DNA from: Ruminococcaceae bacterium UBA4306
GTDB lineage: Bacteria > Bacillota > Clostridia > Oscillospirales > Acutalibacteraceae
NCBI GenBank assembly: GCA_002394725.1
Contig: DGUQ01000144.1
Coordinates: 1-6,534, forward strand
Direction of reading: 5' to 3'
DNA: 6,534 nt
The notes under the pieces are model-generated. The model saw only the letters and a list, made by a program, of their open reading frames with translations, did not search any database and had not been told where the DNA came from. Made by a program: the position numbers and the translations under genes. Positions 1-4,994 of the stretch are shown piece after piece; within the stretch, counting starts at the first letter, position 1; every line of letters starts with the position of its first letter.

Positions 1-3
1 CAT

Positions 4-170
4 AGATTTGGACAACTCCTCAAGCAGTGGCGCTTAGCCAATCACAGACTCCGTCTGCTCTTGGAGCGCTGTTGCATGGGAGTTGTATGCCAAATCAGCT
101 AACGCATGGGTGCTGTAACCAAAATCAAGATTTTGACAGCACCTCAACAGATTTGGACAACTCCTCAAGC
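4..170. repeat. Overlapping inverted-repeat region with a 22-bp direct repeat
   Basis: A perfect 22-bp direct repeat occurs at 4-25 and 149-170. Both copies are complementary to the single arm at 79-96: 7 bp (90-96), a 3-nt bulge (87-89), then 8 bp (79-86). A second hairpin lies inside: 109-116 pairs with 136-143 and 120-126 with 129-135, again 8 bp, a 3-nt bulge and 7 bp. A third structure at 30-69 has GCGCT (30-34) facing AGCGC (65-69), CCAA (38-41) facing TTGG (61-64), and CAGAC (45-49) facing GTCTG (53-57). I see no coding sequence here. The region probably separates an upstream gene (often nadD in this synteny, outside the window) from yqeK. It could be a structured RNA leader or a palindromic intergenic repeat; I do not recognise a named family. 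Confidence 0.75.
109..143 (+). other. Inner bulged hairpin
   Basis: GGTGCTGT (109-116) pairs with ACAGCACC (136-143), and CAAAATC (120-126) pairs with GATTTTG (129-135), leaving AAC (117-119) as a 3-nt bulge on the 5' arm. It is nested in the larger palindrome spanning 79-164. No T-tract follows, so it does not look like a rho-independent terminator. Confidence 0.7.
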
Positions 171-192
171 GCCGTACCCTACAAATCCGTAT

Positions 193-198
193 GAGGTG
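193..198 (+). promoter_or_regulatory. Ribosome binding site deciding the yqeK start
   Basis: GAGGTG sits 4 nt before the ATG at 203. The in-frame ATG at 191 overlaps this site and has no Shine-Dalgarno sequence of its own, so the start at 203 is preferred. Confidence 0.75.
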
Positions 199-202
199 CA
201 AT

Positions 203-763
203 ATGAACATCGATCAATACCTGCCATATCTTGATAACCTGTCCGAATACCGCCGCGTCCATTCGCTGAATGTCGCCGAAGAAGCCGTGCGCTTTGCGAA
301 GAAGTACGGAGGCGATCCGGAGAAAGCGCGTCTTGCCGGACTGCTCCACGACGTGACCAAGGAAACGGATCACGAGAAACAGTTGCAAATCATCGCAAAC
401 GGTGGTATAATGCTCACCGAGTTGGAGAAACGCTCTCCCAAGCTCTGGCACGCCATCTCCGGCGCGTGCTATGTGCGCGACGTGATCGGGATCGACGACG
501 AGGATATCTTCAACGCGATCCGCTACCATACCACGGGGCGCGCCGGCATGAGCCGGCTCGAAAAGCTGATCTTCCTTGCGGACTTCACCTCCGCCGAGCG
601 TGATTATCCCGATATCGACGTGATCCGCGCCCATTCCGAGAACTCGCTTGAAGAAGGCATGCTCTACGGCCTTAAGTTCACACTCAGCCGCCTGACGGCA
701 AGAGAGGCGCTCATCAGTCCCGACGCCCTTTCGGCGTACAACGATATTCTTTTACATCGGTGA
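203..763 (+). CDS. yqeK: YqeK-type HD-domain Ap4A hydrolase (bis(5'-nucleosyl)-tetraphosphatase, symmetrical)
   Basis: Predicted 186-aa cytosolic HD-superfamily metallohydrolase. YqeK proteins cleave diadenosine tetraphosphate (Ap4A) symmetrically to two ADP, removing an alarmone made as a by-product of aminoacyl-tRNA synthetases. Visible signature residues, numbered from the start at 203, are H20 (RVHSLNV), H49-D50 (GLLHDVTKE), H83 (LWHAISGA), H109 in YHTTGRAGMS, and D127 in IFLADFTSAERD. These fit the metal-binding histidines/aspartates and the conserved YHTTG and DxxxxxR segments of the family. Length is normal (about 185-200 aa). The ORF could start at 191, but that ATG lies at the ribosome binding site. 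The usual Firmicutes context is nadD–yqeK–rsfS; rsfS follows here after 91 nt. The stop codon lies inside a heptamer repeat. Family assignment is firm; the exact substrate is inferred from homologues. Confidence 0.92.
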   Translation: MNIDQYLPYLDNLSEYRRVHSLNVAEEAVRFAKKYGGDPEKARLAGLLHDVTKETDHEKQLQIIANGGIMLTELEKRSPKLWHAISGACYVRDVIGIDDEDIFNAIRYHTTGRAGMSRLEKLIFLADFTSAERDYPDIDVIRAHSENSLEEGMLYGLKFTLSRLTAREALISPDALSAYNDILLHR

Positions 764-788
764 ATGGTGAACGGTGAATGGTGAACGG
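761..788. repeat. Four tandem heptamers (TGAAYGG)
   Basis: A 14-bp unit, TGAATGGTGAACGG, is perfectly duplicated at 761-774 and 775-788, which is equivalent to four heptamers alternating TGAATGG and TGAACGG. The first TGA (761-763) is the yqeK stop codon, so expansion or contraction of the array would not alter the protein. Heptameric simple repeats of this kind arise by slippage. Confidence 0.85.
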
Positions 789-792
789 TTAA

Positions 793-813
793 GGGCGGGC
801 GTCGCCCGCACCC
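793..813 (+). other. GC-rich hairpin downstream of yqeK
   Basis: GCGGGC (795-800) pairs perfectly with GCCCGC (804-809) across a 3-nt loop, and GGG/CCC at the flanks (793-795, 811-813) could extend it around a mismatch. No uninterrupted T-run follows; the nearest is TTTTT about 10 nt downstream. It may weakly terminate or stabilise the yqeK mRNA 3' end, or be part of a dispersed palindromic repeat together with the adjacent heptamers. Confidence 0.5.
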
Positions 814-854
814 AATTAAATGTTTTTGATTATTACTTGATTTGAGAGGATAAT

Positions 855-1211
855 ATGAATTCATTACAAGAAGCAAAAGCTATCGCTAAAATTTTGGATA
901 ACCGCAAGGGTCTGGACGTCCGCGTCATCAAGATCGCCGACATCTCTTCTCTTGCCGATTATATGGTCATCGCGACCGGTAACTCCTCCACCCATGTCAA
1001 GTCCCTCGCCGACTATGTCGAGTACGAGATGGACGAGCAGGGCGTATCCGTCAGTCATGTCGAGGGTCATCGCTCCGACACATGGATCCTGTTGGATTAT
1101 GTGGATGTTATCGTGCACGTGTTCAACGAAGAAAGCCGCCAGTATTATGACCTCGACCGCCTCTGGGAGGACGGCGAAGTCATCGATATCTCCGACATCA
1201 TCACGGAGTGA
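855..1211 (+). CDS. rsfS: Ribosomal silencing factor RsfS (YbeB/Iojap family)
   Basis: Complete 118-aa protein, normal for the family. RsfS binds ribosomal protein uL14 on the 50S subunit and blocks joining with 30S, lowering translation in starvation or stationary phase. The whole chain is one RsfS domain. Recognisable blocks are SSLADYMVIATGNSSTH (31-47), HVEGHRSDTWILLDYVDVIVHVF (68-90), and RQYYDLDRLW (95-104), where the W-x-LLDY-x-DVIVHVF strand and the YYDLDRLW tail are diagnostic. The start is supported by GAGAGGA (844-850), 4 nt before the ATG. It lies downstream of yqeK and upstream of leuS, an order typical of Clostridia. No promoter is evident in the 91-nt gap to yqeK, so cotranscription is likely. 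A palindromic element begins 5 nt after its stop codon. Confidence 0.96.
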   Translation: MNSLQEAKAIAKILDNRKGLDVRVIKIADISSLADYMVIATGNSSTHVKSLADYVEYEMDEQGVSVSHVEGHRSDTWILLDYVDVIVHVFNEESRQYYDLDRLWEDGEVIDISDIITE

Positions 1212-1216
1212 TTCTG

Positions 1217-1356
1217 CCTTACCCTTGAGGGGAAGGGGGACCGCTTGCGGTGGATGAGGCGGAAACATTTCCGCTTCATATCGTATATTGATTTGGTGGA
1301 AACGCTTCCACCTCATCCGTCACCTTAACGGTGACACCTTCCCCTCAAGGGGAAGG
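1217..1356. mobile_element. MITE-like palindromic repeat element, about 140 bp
   Basis: The ends, 1217-1236 and 1337-1356, are inverted copies of each other with one mismatch in 20. Each end is itself a hairpin; the right one is CCTTCCCC-TCAA-GGGGAAGG. Moving inward, both sides carry small hairpins (ACCGC-TT-GCGGT at 1240-1251; GTCACC/GGTGAC at 1319-1335), then GGATGAGG (1252-1259) facing CCTCATCC (1311-1318). Next come two perfect internal hairpins, GCGGAAACATTTCCGC (1259-1274) and GGTGGAAACGCTTCCACC (1295-1312), around an AT-rich centre. There is no ORF or transposase. The form fits a non-autonomous miniature inverted-repeat element. From memory, similar CCTTCCCC…GGATGAGG repeats are frequent in gut Clostridia; that was not checked. 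No clear target-site duplication is visible. Confidence 0.65.
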
Positions 1357-1383
1357 CTTTGCTCATTTTGCATCTAACCGTTT

Positions 1384-1389
1384 GGAGGA
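1384..1389 (+). promoter_or_regulatory. leuS ribosome binding site
   Basis: GGAGGA ends 6 nt before the ATG at 1396, a strong Shine-Dalgarno sequence at good spacing that supports this start. Confidence 0.85.
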
Positions 1390-1395
1390 ATATAT

Positions 1396-3816
1396 ATGAA
1401 ATACAACCACAAGTCAATCGAGCCTAAGTGGCAGAAAATCTGGGAGGACAAGGGCGTTTTCCATGCCGAGACCAATTCGGACAAGCCCAAGTTCTTTTCC
1501 CTGATCGAGTTCCCTTATCCCTCGGGTCAGGGACTTCATGTCGGACATCCCCGTCCCTACACCGCGCTCGATACCGTATCGCGTAAGCGCCGTTTGCAGG
1601 GCTACAACGTCCTGTATCCCATCGGCTGGGACGCGTTCGGACTGCCTACCGAGAACTACGCGATCAAGAACCATATCCATCCCGAGATCGTGACCAAAAA
1701 CAATATCGCGCGCTTCAAAAAGCAGATCCAATCCCTCGGTATCTCCTTTGACTGGAGCCGCGAGATCAACACCACCGATCCCGACTACTACAAGTGGACG
1801 CAGTGGATCTTCCTCCAGCTTTTCAAGCATAATCTTGCTTATAAGAAAGAGATGGCGGTCAACTGGTGTACCTCCTGTAAGTGCGTTCTGGCGAATGAAG
1901 AAGTCGTTAACGGCGTGTGCGAGCGCTGCGGCAGCGAGGTCGTCCGCAGAGTCAAGAGCCAGTGGATGCTCAGGATCACCAAGTACGCCGATCGGCTGAT
2001 CGACGATCTCGATCTGGTCGATTATCCCGAGCGCGTCAAGCTCCAGCAAAAGAACTGGATCGGCAGAAGCTACGGCGCCGAGGTCGAGTTCGATACCACC
2101 GCCGGCGACAAGCTCGTGGTCTACACCACCCGTCCCGATACGCTCTACGGCGCGACCTACATGGTCGTATCCCCCGAGCATCCCTACATCGAGAAGTGGG
2201 CGGACAAGCTCCAAAATCTCGACGAGATCAAGGCGTATCAGCGTGAGTCCGCCAAGAAGAGCGATTTTGAGCGTACCGAGATGAACAAGGACAAGACCGG
2301 CGTCAAGCTCGAGGGCGTGACCGCGATCAATCCCGTCAACGGCAGAGAGATCCCGATCTTTATCTCCGACTATGTTCTGATCTCCTACGGTACCGGCGCG
2401 ATCATGGCGGTACCGGCTCACGATACCCGTGACTGGGAGTTCGCGAAGAAATTCAACCTGCCCATCATCGAGGTCGTTAAGGGCGGCGAGGACGTCCAGA
2501 AAGAGGCGTTCACCGACTGCGCGACCGGCGTGATGGTCAATTCCGATATCCTCGACGGTCTTTCTGTCGAGGACGCAAAGAAGAAGATCATCGAGGTGCT
2601 CACCGAGAAGGGCATCGGGCACCAAAAGGTCAACTTCAAGCTGCGCGACTGGGTATTCTCCCGTCAGCGCTACTGGGGTGAGCCGATCCCGATCGTCAAG
2701 TGTGAAAAGTGCGGCTATGTCCCGATCCCCGAGAGTGAGCTTCCCCTGAAGCTGCCGATGGTCGAGAGCTATGAGCCGACCGATACCGGTGAATCGCCCC
2801 TCGCCAACATGACCGAGTGGGTCGAGACCACCTGTCCCTGCTGCGGCGGCAAGGCGCACCGCGAGACCGACACCATGCCCCAGTGGGCTGGCTCGTCATG
2901 GTATTATCTCCGCTACATGGATCCCCACAATAACGAGGCGCTCGCATCCAAGGAAGCCCTCGACTACTGGCATCAGGTCGATTGGTACAACGGCGGCATG
3001 GAGCACACCACCCTGCACCTGCTCTACTCCCGTTTCTGGCACAAGTTCCTCTATGATATCGGCGTTGTGCCCACCAAGGAGCCCTACGCCAAGCGTACCT
3101 CTCACGGCATGATCCTCGGCGCGAACGGCGAGAAGATGAGTAAATCGCGCGGCAACGTTGTCAACCCCGACGATATCGTGAACGAGTACGGCGCGGATAC
3201 CCTGAGAATGTATGAGATGTTTATCGGCGACTTCGAGAAGGCGGCTCCGTGGAGCACCAACTCCGTGCGCGGCTGCCGCAAGTTCATCGAGCGCTTCTGG
3301 AATTTACAGGATATGCTGATCGACGGCGACGCGATCCGTCCCGAGCTCGAGAAGGATTTCCATAAAACCATCAAGAAGGTCGGCAACGACATCGAGAATA
3401 TCAAGTTCAATACCGCGATCGCCGCTTTGATGGCGCTGATCAACACCATCTACGCCAACGGCAAGATCAACAAGAAGGAGCTGTCGATCTTCGCGATCCT
3501 GCTCAATCCGTTCGCGCCCCATGTGACCGAAGAGGTCTGGGAGGCATGCCATTTGGGCGACGGCATCCTCGCCGAGGCGCAGTGGCCTGAGTATGACGAA
3601 GCAAAGTGCGTGGACGATACCATCGAGATCGTCGCGCAGGTCAACGGCAAGATCAAGGCAAAGCTCCATATCGCCGCCGACGCCGCGCAGGAGGATGTGC
3701 TGGCACAGGCAAAGGCGGAGCAGAAGGTCGCCGACGCGATCAACGGCATGACCATCGTCAAGGAGATCTACATCAAGGGCAGACTGGTCAACATCGTTGT
3801 CAAACCGCAGAAATAA
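1396..3816 (+). CDS. leuS: Leucyl-tRNA synthetase
   Basis: Complete 806-aa class I synthetase that attaches leucine to tRNA-Leu in the cytosol; length matches bacterial LeuRS. In order: the Rossmann catalytic half with the HIGH-type motif HVGH (48-51) and [13 protein letters not shown]; a zinc ribbon with C158, C161, C175 and C178; and the CP1 editing domain with TTRPDTLYG (244-252) and [16 protein letters not shown] (331-346). D343 and D346 of that domain match the conserved editing aspartates. Then come a second cysteine cluster (C436, C439, C480, C483), [11 protein letters not shown], the KMSKS loop (580-584), the helical anticodon-binding domain, and the C-terminal tail with [10 protein letters not shown]. 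Pre- and post-transfer editing therefore looks intact. The segments HPRPYTALD and GLPTEN differ from the HPEGYTATD/GLPAE of Bacillus LeuRS. It lies 184 nt after rsfS, with the palindromic element between, and ends at a strong terminator. No T-box was found upstream. Confidence 0.98.
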   Translation: MKYNHKSIEPKWQKIWEDKGVFHAETNSDKPKFFSLIEFPYPSGQGLHVGHPRPYTALDTVSRKRRLQGYNVLYPIGWDAFGLPTENYAIKNHIHPEIVTKNNIARFKKQIQSLGISFDWSREINTTDPDYYKWTQWIFLQLFKHNLAYKKEMAVNWCTSCKCVLANEEVVNGVCERCGSEVVRRVKSQWMLRITKYADRLIDDLDLVDYPERVKLQQKNWIGRSYGAEVEFDTTAGDKLVVYTTRPDTLYGATYMVVSPEHPYIEKWADKLQNLDEIKAYQRESAKKSDFERTEMNKDKTGVKLEGVTAINPVNGREIPIFISDYVLISYGTGAIMAVPAHDTRDWEFAKKFNLPIIEVVKGGEDVQKEAFTDCATGVMVNSDILDGLSVEDAKKKIIEVLTEKGIGHQKVNFKLRDWVFSRQRYWGEPIPIVKCEKCGYVPIPESELPLKLPMVESYEPTDTGESPLANMTEWVETTCPCCGGKAHRETDTMPQWAGSSWYYLRYMDPHNNEALASKEALDYWHQVDWYNGGMEHTTLHLLYSRFWHKFLYDIGVVPTKEPYAKRTSHGMILGANGEKMSKSRGNVVNPDDIVNEYGADTLRMYEMFIGDFEKAAPWSTNSVRGCRKFIERFWNLQDMLIDGDAIRPELEKDFHKTIKKVGNDIENIKFNTAIAALMALINTIYANGKINKKELSIFAILLNPFAPHVTEEVWEACHLGDGILAEAQWPEYDEAKCVDDTIEIVAQVNGKIKAKLHIAADAAQEDVLAQAKAEQKVADAINGMTIVKEIYIKGRLVNIVVKPQK

Positions 3817-3821
3817 AACTT

Positions 3822-3849
3822 AGAGAGGGCACACCGCCCTCTCTTTTTT
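3822..3849 (+). terminator. Intrinsic terminator after leuS
   Basis: AGAGAGGGC (3822-3830) pairs perfectly with GCCCTCTCT (3836-3844) over a 5-nt loop, followed by six T (3844-3849). It starts 5 nt after the leuS stop codon and closes the yqeK–rsfS–leuS transcription unit. Confidence 0.95.
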
Positions 3850-3953
3850 CGCTTCTATTTTTGAAAAGTGGTGTTGATGAATTGATATTTCTAATTTAGA
3901 ATGATAGTTGATTTTTTCTGCTTTTGTTCGTGTTGTATTATCAATTTCAATTC

Positions 3954-3987
3954 GCCAATATGTAAAATTTTTGCTCTGAATATTGGC
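3954..3987. repeat. 8-bp inverted repeat upstream of the rpsU promoter
   Basis: GCCAATAT (3954-3961) and ATATTGGC (3980-3987) form a perfect 8-bp inverted repeat with an 18-nt AT-rich spacer, ending 27 nt before the -35 box of rpsU. This could be an operator-like site for a dimeric protein, or chance in AT-rich DNA. The rest of the 3850-4014 gap shows nothing I can name. Confidence 0.35.
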
Positions 3988-4014
3988 AAAATTCTACAAA
4001 TTGGGGCTTTACCC

Positions 4015-4043
4015 TTGACACTTCGGGCACATTATTGTATAAT
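4015..4043 (+). promoter_or_regulatory. Consensus promoter for rpsU
   Basis: TTGACA (4015-4020) and TATAAT (4038-4043) are both perfect housekeeping-sigma hexamers with a 17-nt spacer. Transcription should begin near 4049-4051, giving a leader of about 48 nt before the rpsU ATG. The strength fits a highly expressed ribosomal protein gene. Confidence 0.93.
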
Positions 4044-4065
4044 CTATGAAGCATTATGCGAATAA

Positions 4066-4087
4066 CCCCTGCCTTTTGGCGGATGGG
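4066..4087 (+). promoter_or_regulatory. Possible leader hairpin touching the rpsU ribosome binding site
   Basis: CCTGCC (4068-4073) with its two preceding C residues can fold onto GGCGG-AT-GGG (4078-4087) over a TTTT loop. That gives about 8 pairs, including one G-U, with a 2-nt bulge at 4083-4084. The 3' arm includes the first GGG of the Shine-Dalgarno sequence (GGGAGGG, 4085-4091). It could modulate translation, but no covariation was available to test it. Confidence 0.35.
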
Positions 4088-4097
4088 AGGGAAATAC

Positions 4098-4274
4098 ATG
4101 TCAGAAGTAAGACTCAAGGAAAACGAATCCTTAGAGAGCGCTCTGCGCCGCTTCAAGAAGCAGTGCGCGCGCGCCGGCGTCATCGCCGAGGTTCGTAAGA
4201 GAGAGGCTTACGAGAAGCCTTCTGTAAAGCGTAAAAAGAAGTCCGAGGCTGCTCGCAAGCGTAAGTACAGATAA
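4098..4274 (+). CDS. rpsU: 30S ribosomal protein bS21
   Basis: Complete 58-aa bS21, a small basic protein of the 30S platform near the 16S rRNA 3' end and the anti-Shine-Dalgarno region. The N-terminus ([21 protein letters not shown] by residue content), the CARAG turn and the strongly basic C-terminal half ending KRKYR are typical, and the length is standard. An in-frame ATG at 4056 would add 14 residues, but that extension ([14 protein letters not shown]) is not family-like and would use codons in the leader. The ATG at 4098 follows GGAGGG (4086-4091) by 6 nt. It is transcribed alone: a consensus promoter precedes it and a strong terminator follows. In many Firmicutes rpsU is followed by yqeY; that is not the case here. 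Confidence 0.97.
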   Translation: MSEVRLKENESLESALRRFKKQCARAGVIAEVRKREAYEKPSVKRKKKSEAARKRKYR

Positions 4275-4284
4275 TCAACAAACG

Positions 4285-4312
4285 AACGGACAGGTCATCC
4301 TGTCCGTTTTTT
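4285..4312 (+). terminator. Intrinsic terminator after rpsU
   Basis: AACGGACAGG (4285-4294) pairs perfectly with CCTGTCCGTT (4299-4308) over a TCAT loop. A run of six T (4307-4312) follows. It starts 10 nt after the rpsU stop codon. Confidence 0.95.
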
Positions 4313-4326
4313 GTAATGTCGTCATC

Positions 4327-4355
4327 TTGACATGATGCGTGCTTGGATTTATGAT
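4327..4355 (+). promoter_or_regulatory. Promoter for the lipoprotein–peptidase pair
   Basis: TTGACA (4327-4332) is a perfect -35 box. TATGAT (4350-4355) is one base from the -10 consensus, and the spacer is 17 nt. The expected start near 4361-4363 leaves a leader of about 50 nt. It directly follows the rpsU terminator, so the lipoprotein gene is probably independent of rpsU. It also overlaps the upstream in-frame ATG at 4332, ruling that codon out as the start. Confidence 0.82.
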
Positions 4356-4401
4356 AAGATTTGTCATAGGAGCCGCAATCGATCCGATGAACTTTCACCA
4401 A

Positions 4402-4407
4402 GAGGTG
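4402..4407 (+). promoter_or_regulatory. Ribosome binding site deciding the lipoprotein start
   Basis: GAGGTG lies 5 nt before the ATG at 4413, placing the start immediately before an obvious lipoprotein signal peptide. Confidence 0.8.
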
Positions 4408-4412
4408 TTATT

Positions 4413-4994
4413 ATGCAAAAGCTACTCAATCAATCTATCCTCGTGCTGCTGTGCGCCGTGATGGTTCTGTCAGCCTGTCTGACGGGCTGTCAATCCAACG
4501 AGCCGAATTTCCCTGTTGCTTTGTCCGATACCACACGCAGCGCGTATGAGCTGTGCGCCAAGGGATACAAGGATACCGAGCTCGAGCAGATCTATGAATT
4601 CATGCTCGAGGAAACCACCCCCAACGCAAAGAACCTGCACGATAAGTACGAGATCCAGTGCCTGCGTAAGGACGACGACGGTTATGTCGTCAACTATGTC
4701 GGCAACACCAGGATCCTTGTGCTCCGCTTCAACGACAAGGGCGAGTGGGAAAAGAGAGATCGCCTGCACAGTCTGTACCGCATTACTGAAACACGCGGCA
4801 AGTTCGACGTGCTGAAAGAGGGCGATAACGTGTCGAAGGTCCAGACAGCCGATCCGACCTGTTATTTCCCGTTTTTTGCCGATCCCTCAAGCACCGATCT
4901 GAGAACCGACCATTATACACAAGACGGCTACCACACCGTCATCCTGTATGACAACAACCATAATATAACTTCCGTAAGCTACGGACTGATGTAA
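4413..4994 (+). CDS. Putative secreted lipoprotein of unknown function
   Basis: 193-aa predicted lipoprotein. The N-terminus is a classic type II signal peptide: charged MQK, then a hydrophobic core (about residues 9-21). Two overlapping lipobox candidates follow, LSAC (C22) and LTGC (C26). LTGC followed by QSNEP is the better match, giving a mature protein of about 168 residues anchored on the outer face of the membrane. The mature part is soluble and mixed-charge, with no further membrane segment. Its C-terminal third (LKEGDNVSKVQTADP at 134-148, then HYTQDGYHTVILYDNNHNITSV) has a β-rich look vaguely like small BamE/SmpA-fold lipoproteins, but I cannot assign a family. The ORF extends back to 4332, within the promoter, so 4413 is used. 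It has its own promoter, and its TAA shares one base with the ATG of the peptidase gene, suggesting translational coupling. Confidence 0.85.
   Translation: MQKLLNQSILVLLCAVMVLSACLTGCQSNEPNFPVALSDTTRSAYELCAKGYKDTELEQIYEFMLEETTPNAKNLHDKYEIQCLRKDDDGYVVNYVGNTRILVLRFNDKGEWEKRDRLHSLYRITETRGKFDVLKEGDNVSKVQTADPTCYFPFFADPSSTDLRTDHYTQDGYHTVILYDNNHNITSVSYGLM

Noticed and set aside
133..161. TTGACA at 133-138 as a -35 box for yqeK
   Set aside because: No -10-like hexamer occurs at suitable spacing, and the TTGACA is part of the inner hairpin arm.
4..170. Possible CRISPR array from the 22-bp repeats
   Set aside because: There are only two copies, 145 bp apart, and the intervening DNA is itself palindromic rather than unique spacers. 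No cas genes are present.
179..634. Minus-strand open frame of 151 codons over yqeK
   Set aside because: It is antisense to a clear HD-domain protein and has no recognisable domain or ribosome binding site.
793..813. Intrinsic terminator after yqeK
   Set aside because: The stem is strong, but no T-tract follows directly, unlike the clear terminators at 3822-3849 and 4285-4312. It is kept only as a hairpin.
1234..1250. T-box-like string AGGGGGACCGC upstream of leuS
   Set aside because: It resembles part of the T-box core (GGTGGNACCGCG) but lies in the inverted-repeat element, lacks the rest of the core, and has no specifier stem or following terminator.
1414..2859. Long open frame of 481 codons on the minus strand inside leuS
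   Set aside because: It is the antisense shadow of leuS in GC-biased codons, has a low-complexity Leu/Asp/Val/Gly-rich composition, and matches no family. The + strand gene has every LeuRS motif.
4056..4097. N-terminal extension of bS21 from the ATG at 4056
   Set aside because: The extra residues are not bS21-like. The start at 4098 has a strong ribosome binding site and gives the standard 58-aa protein.
4332..4412. N-terminal extension of the lipoprotein from the ATG at 4332
   Set aside because: It overlaps the -35 box and would bury the signal peptide behind 27 polar residues. The ATG at 4413 has its own ribosome binding site.
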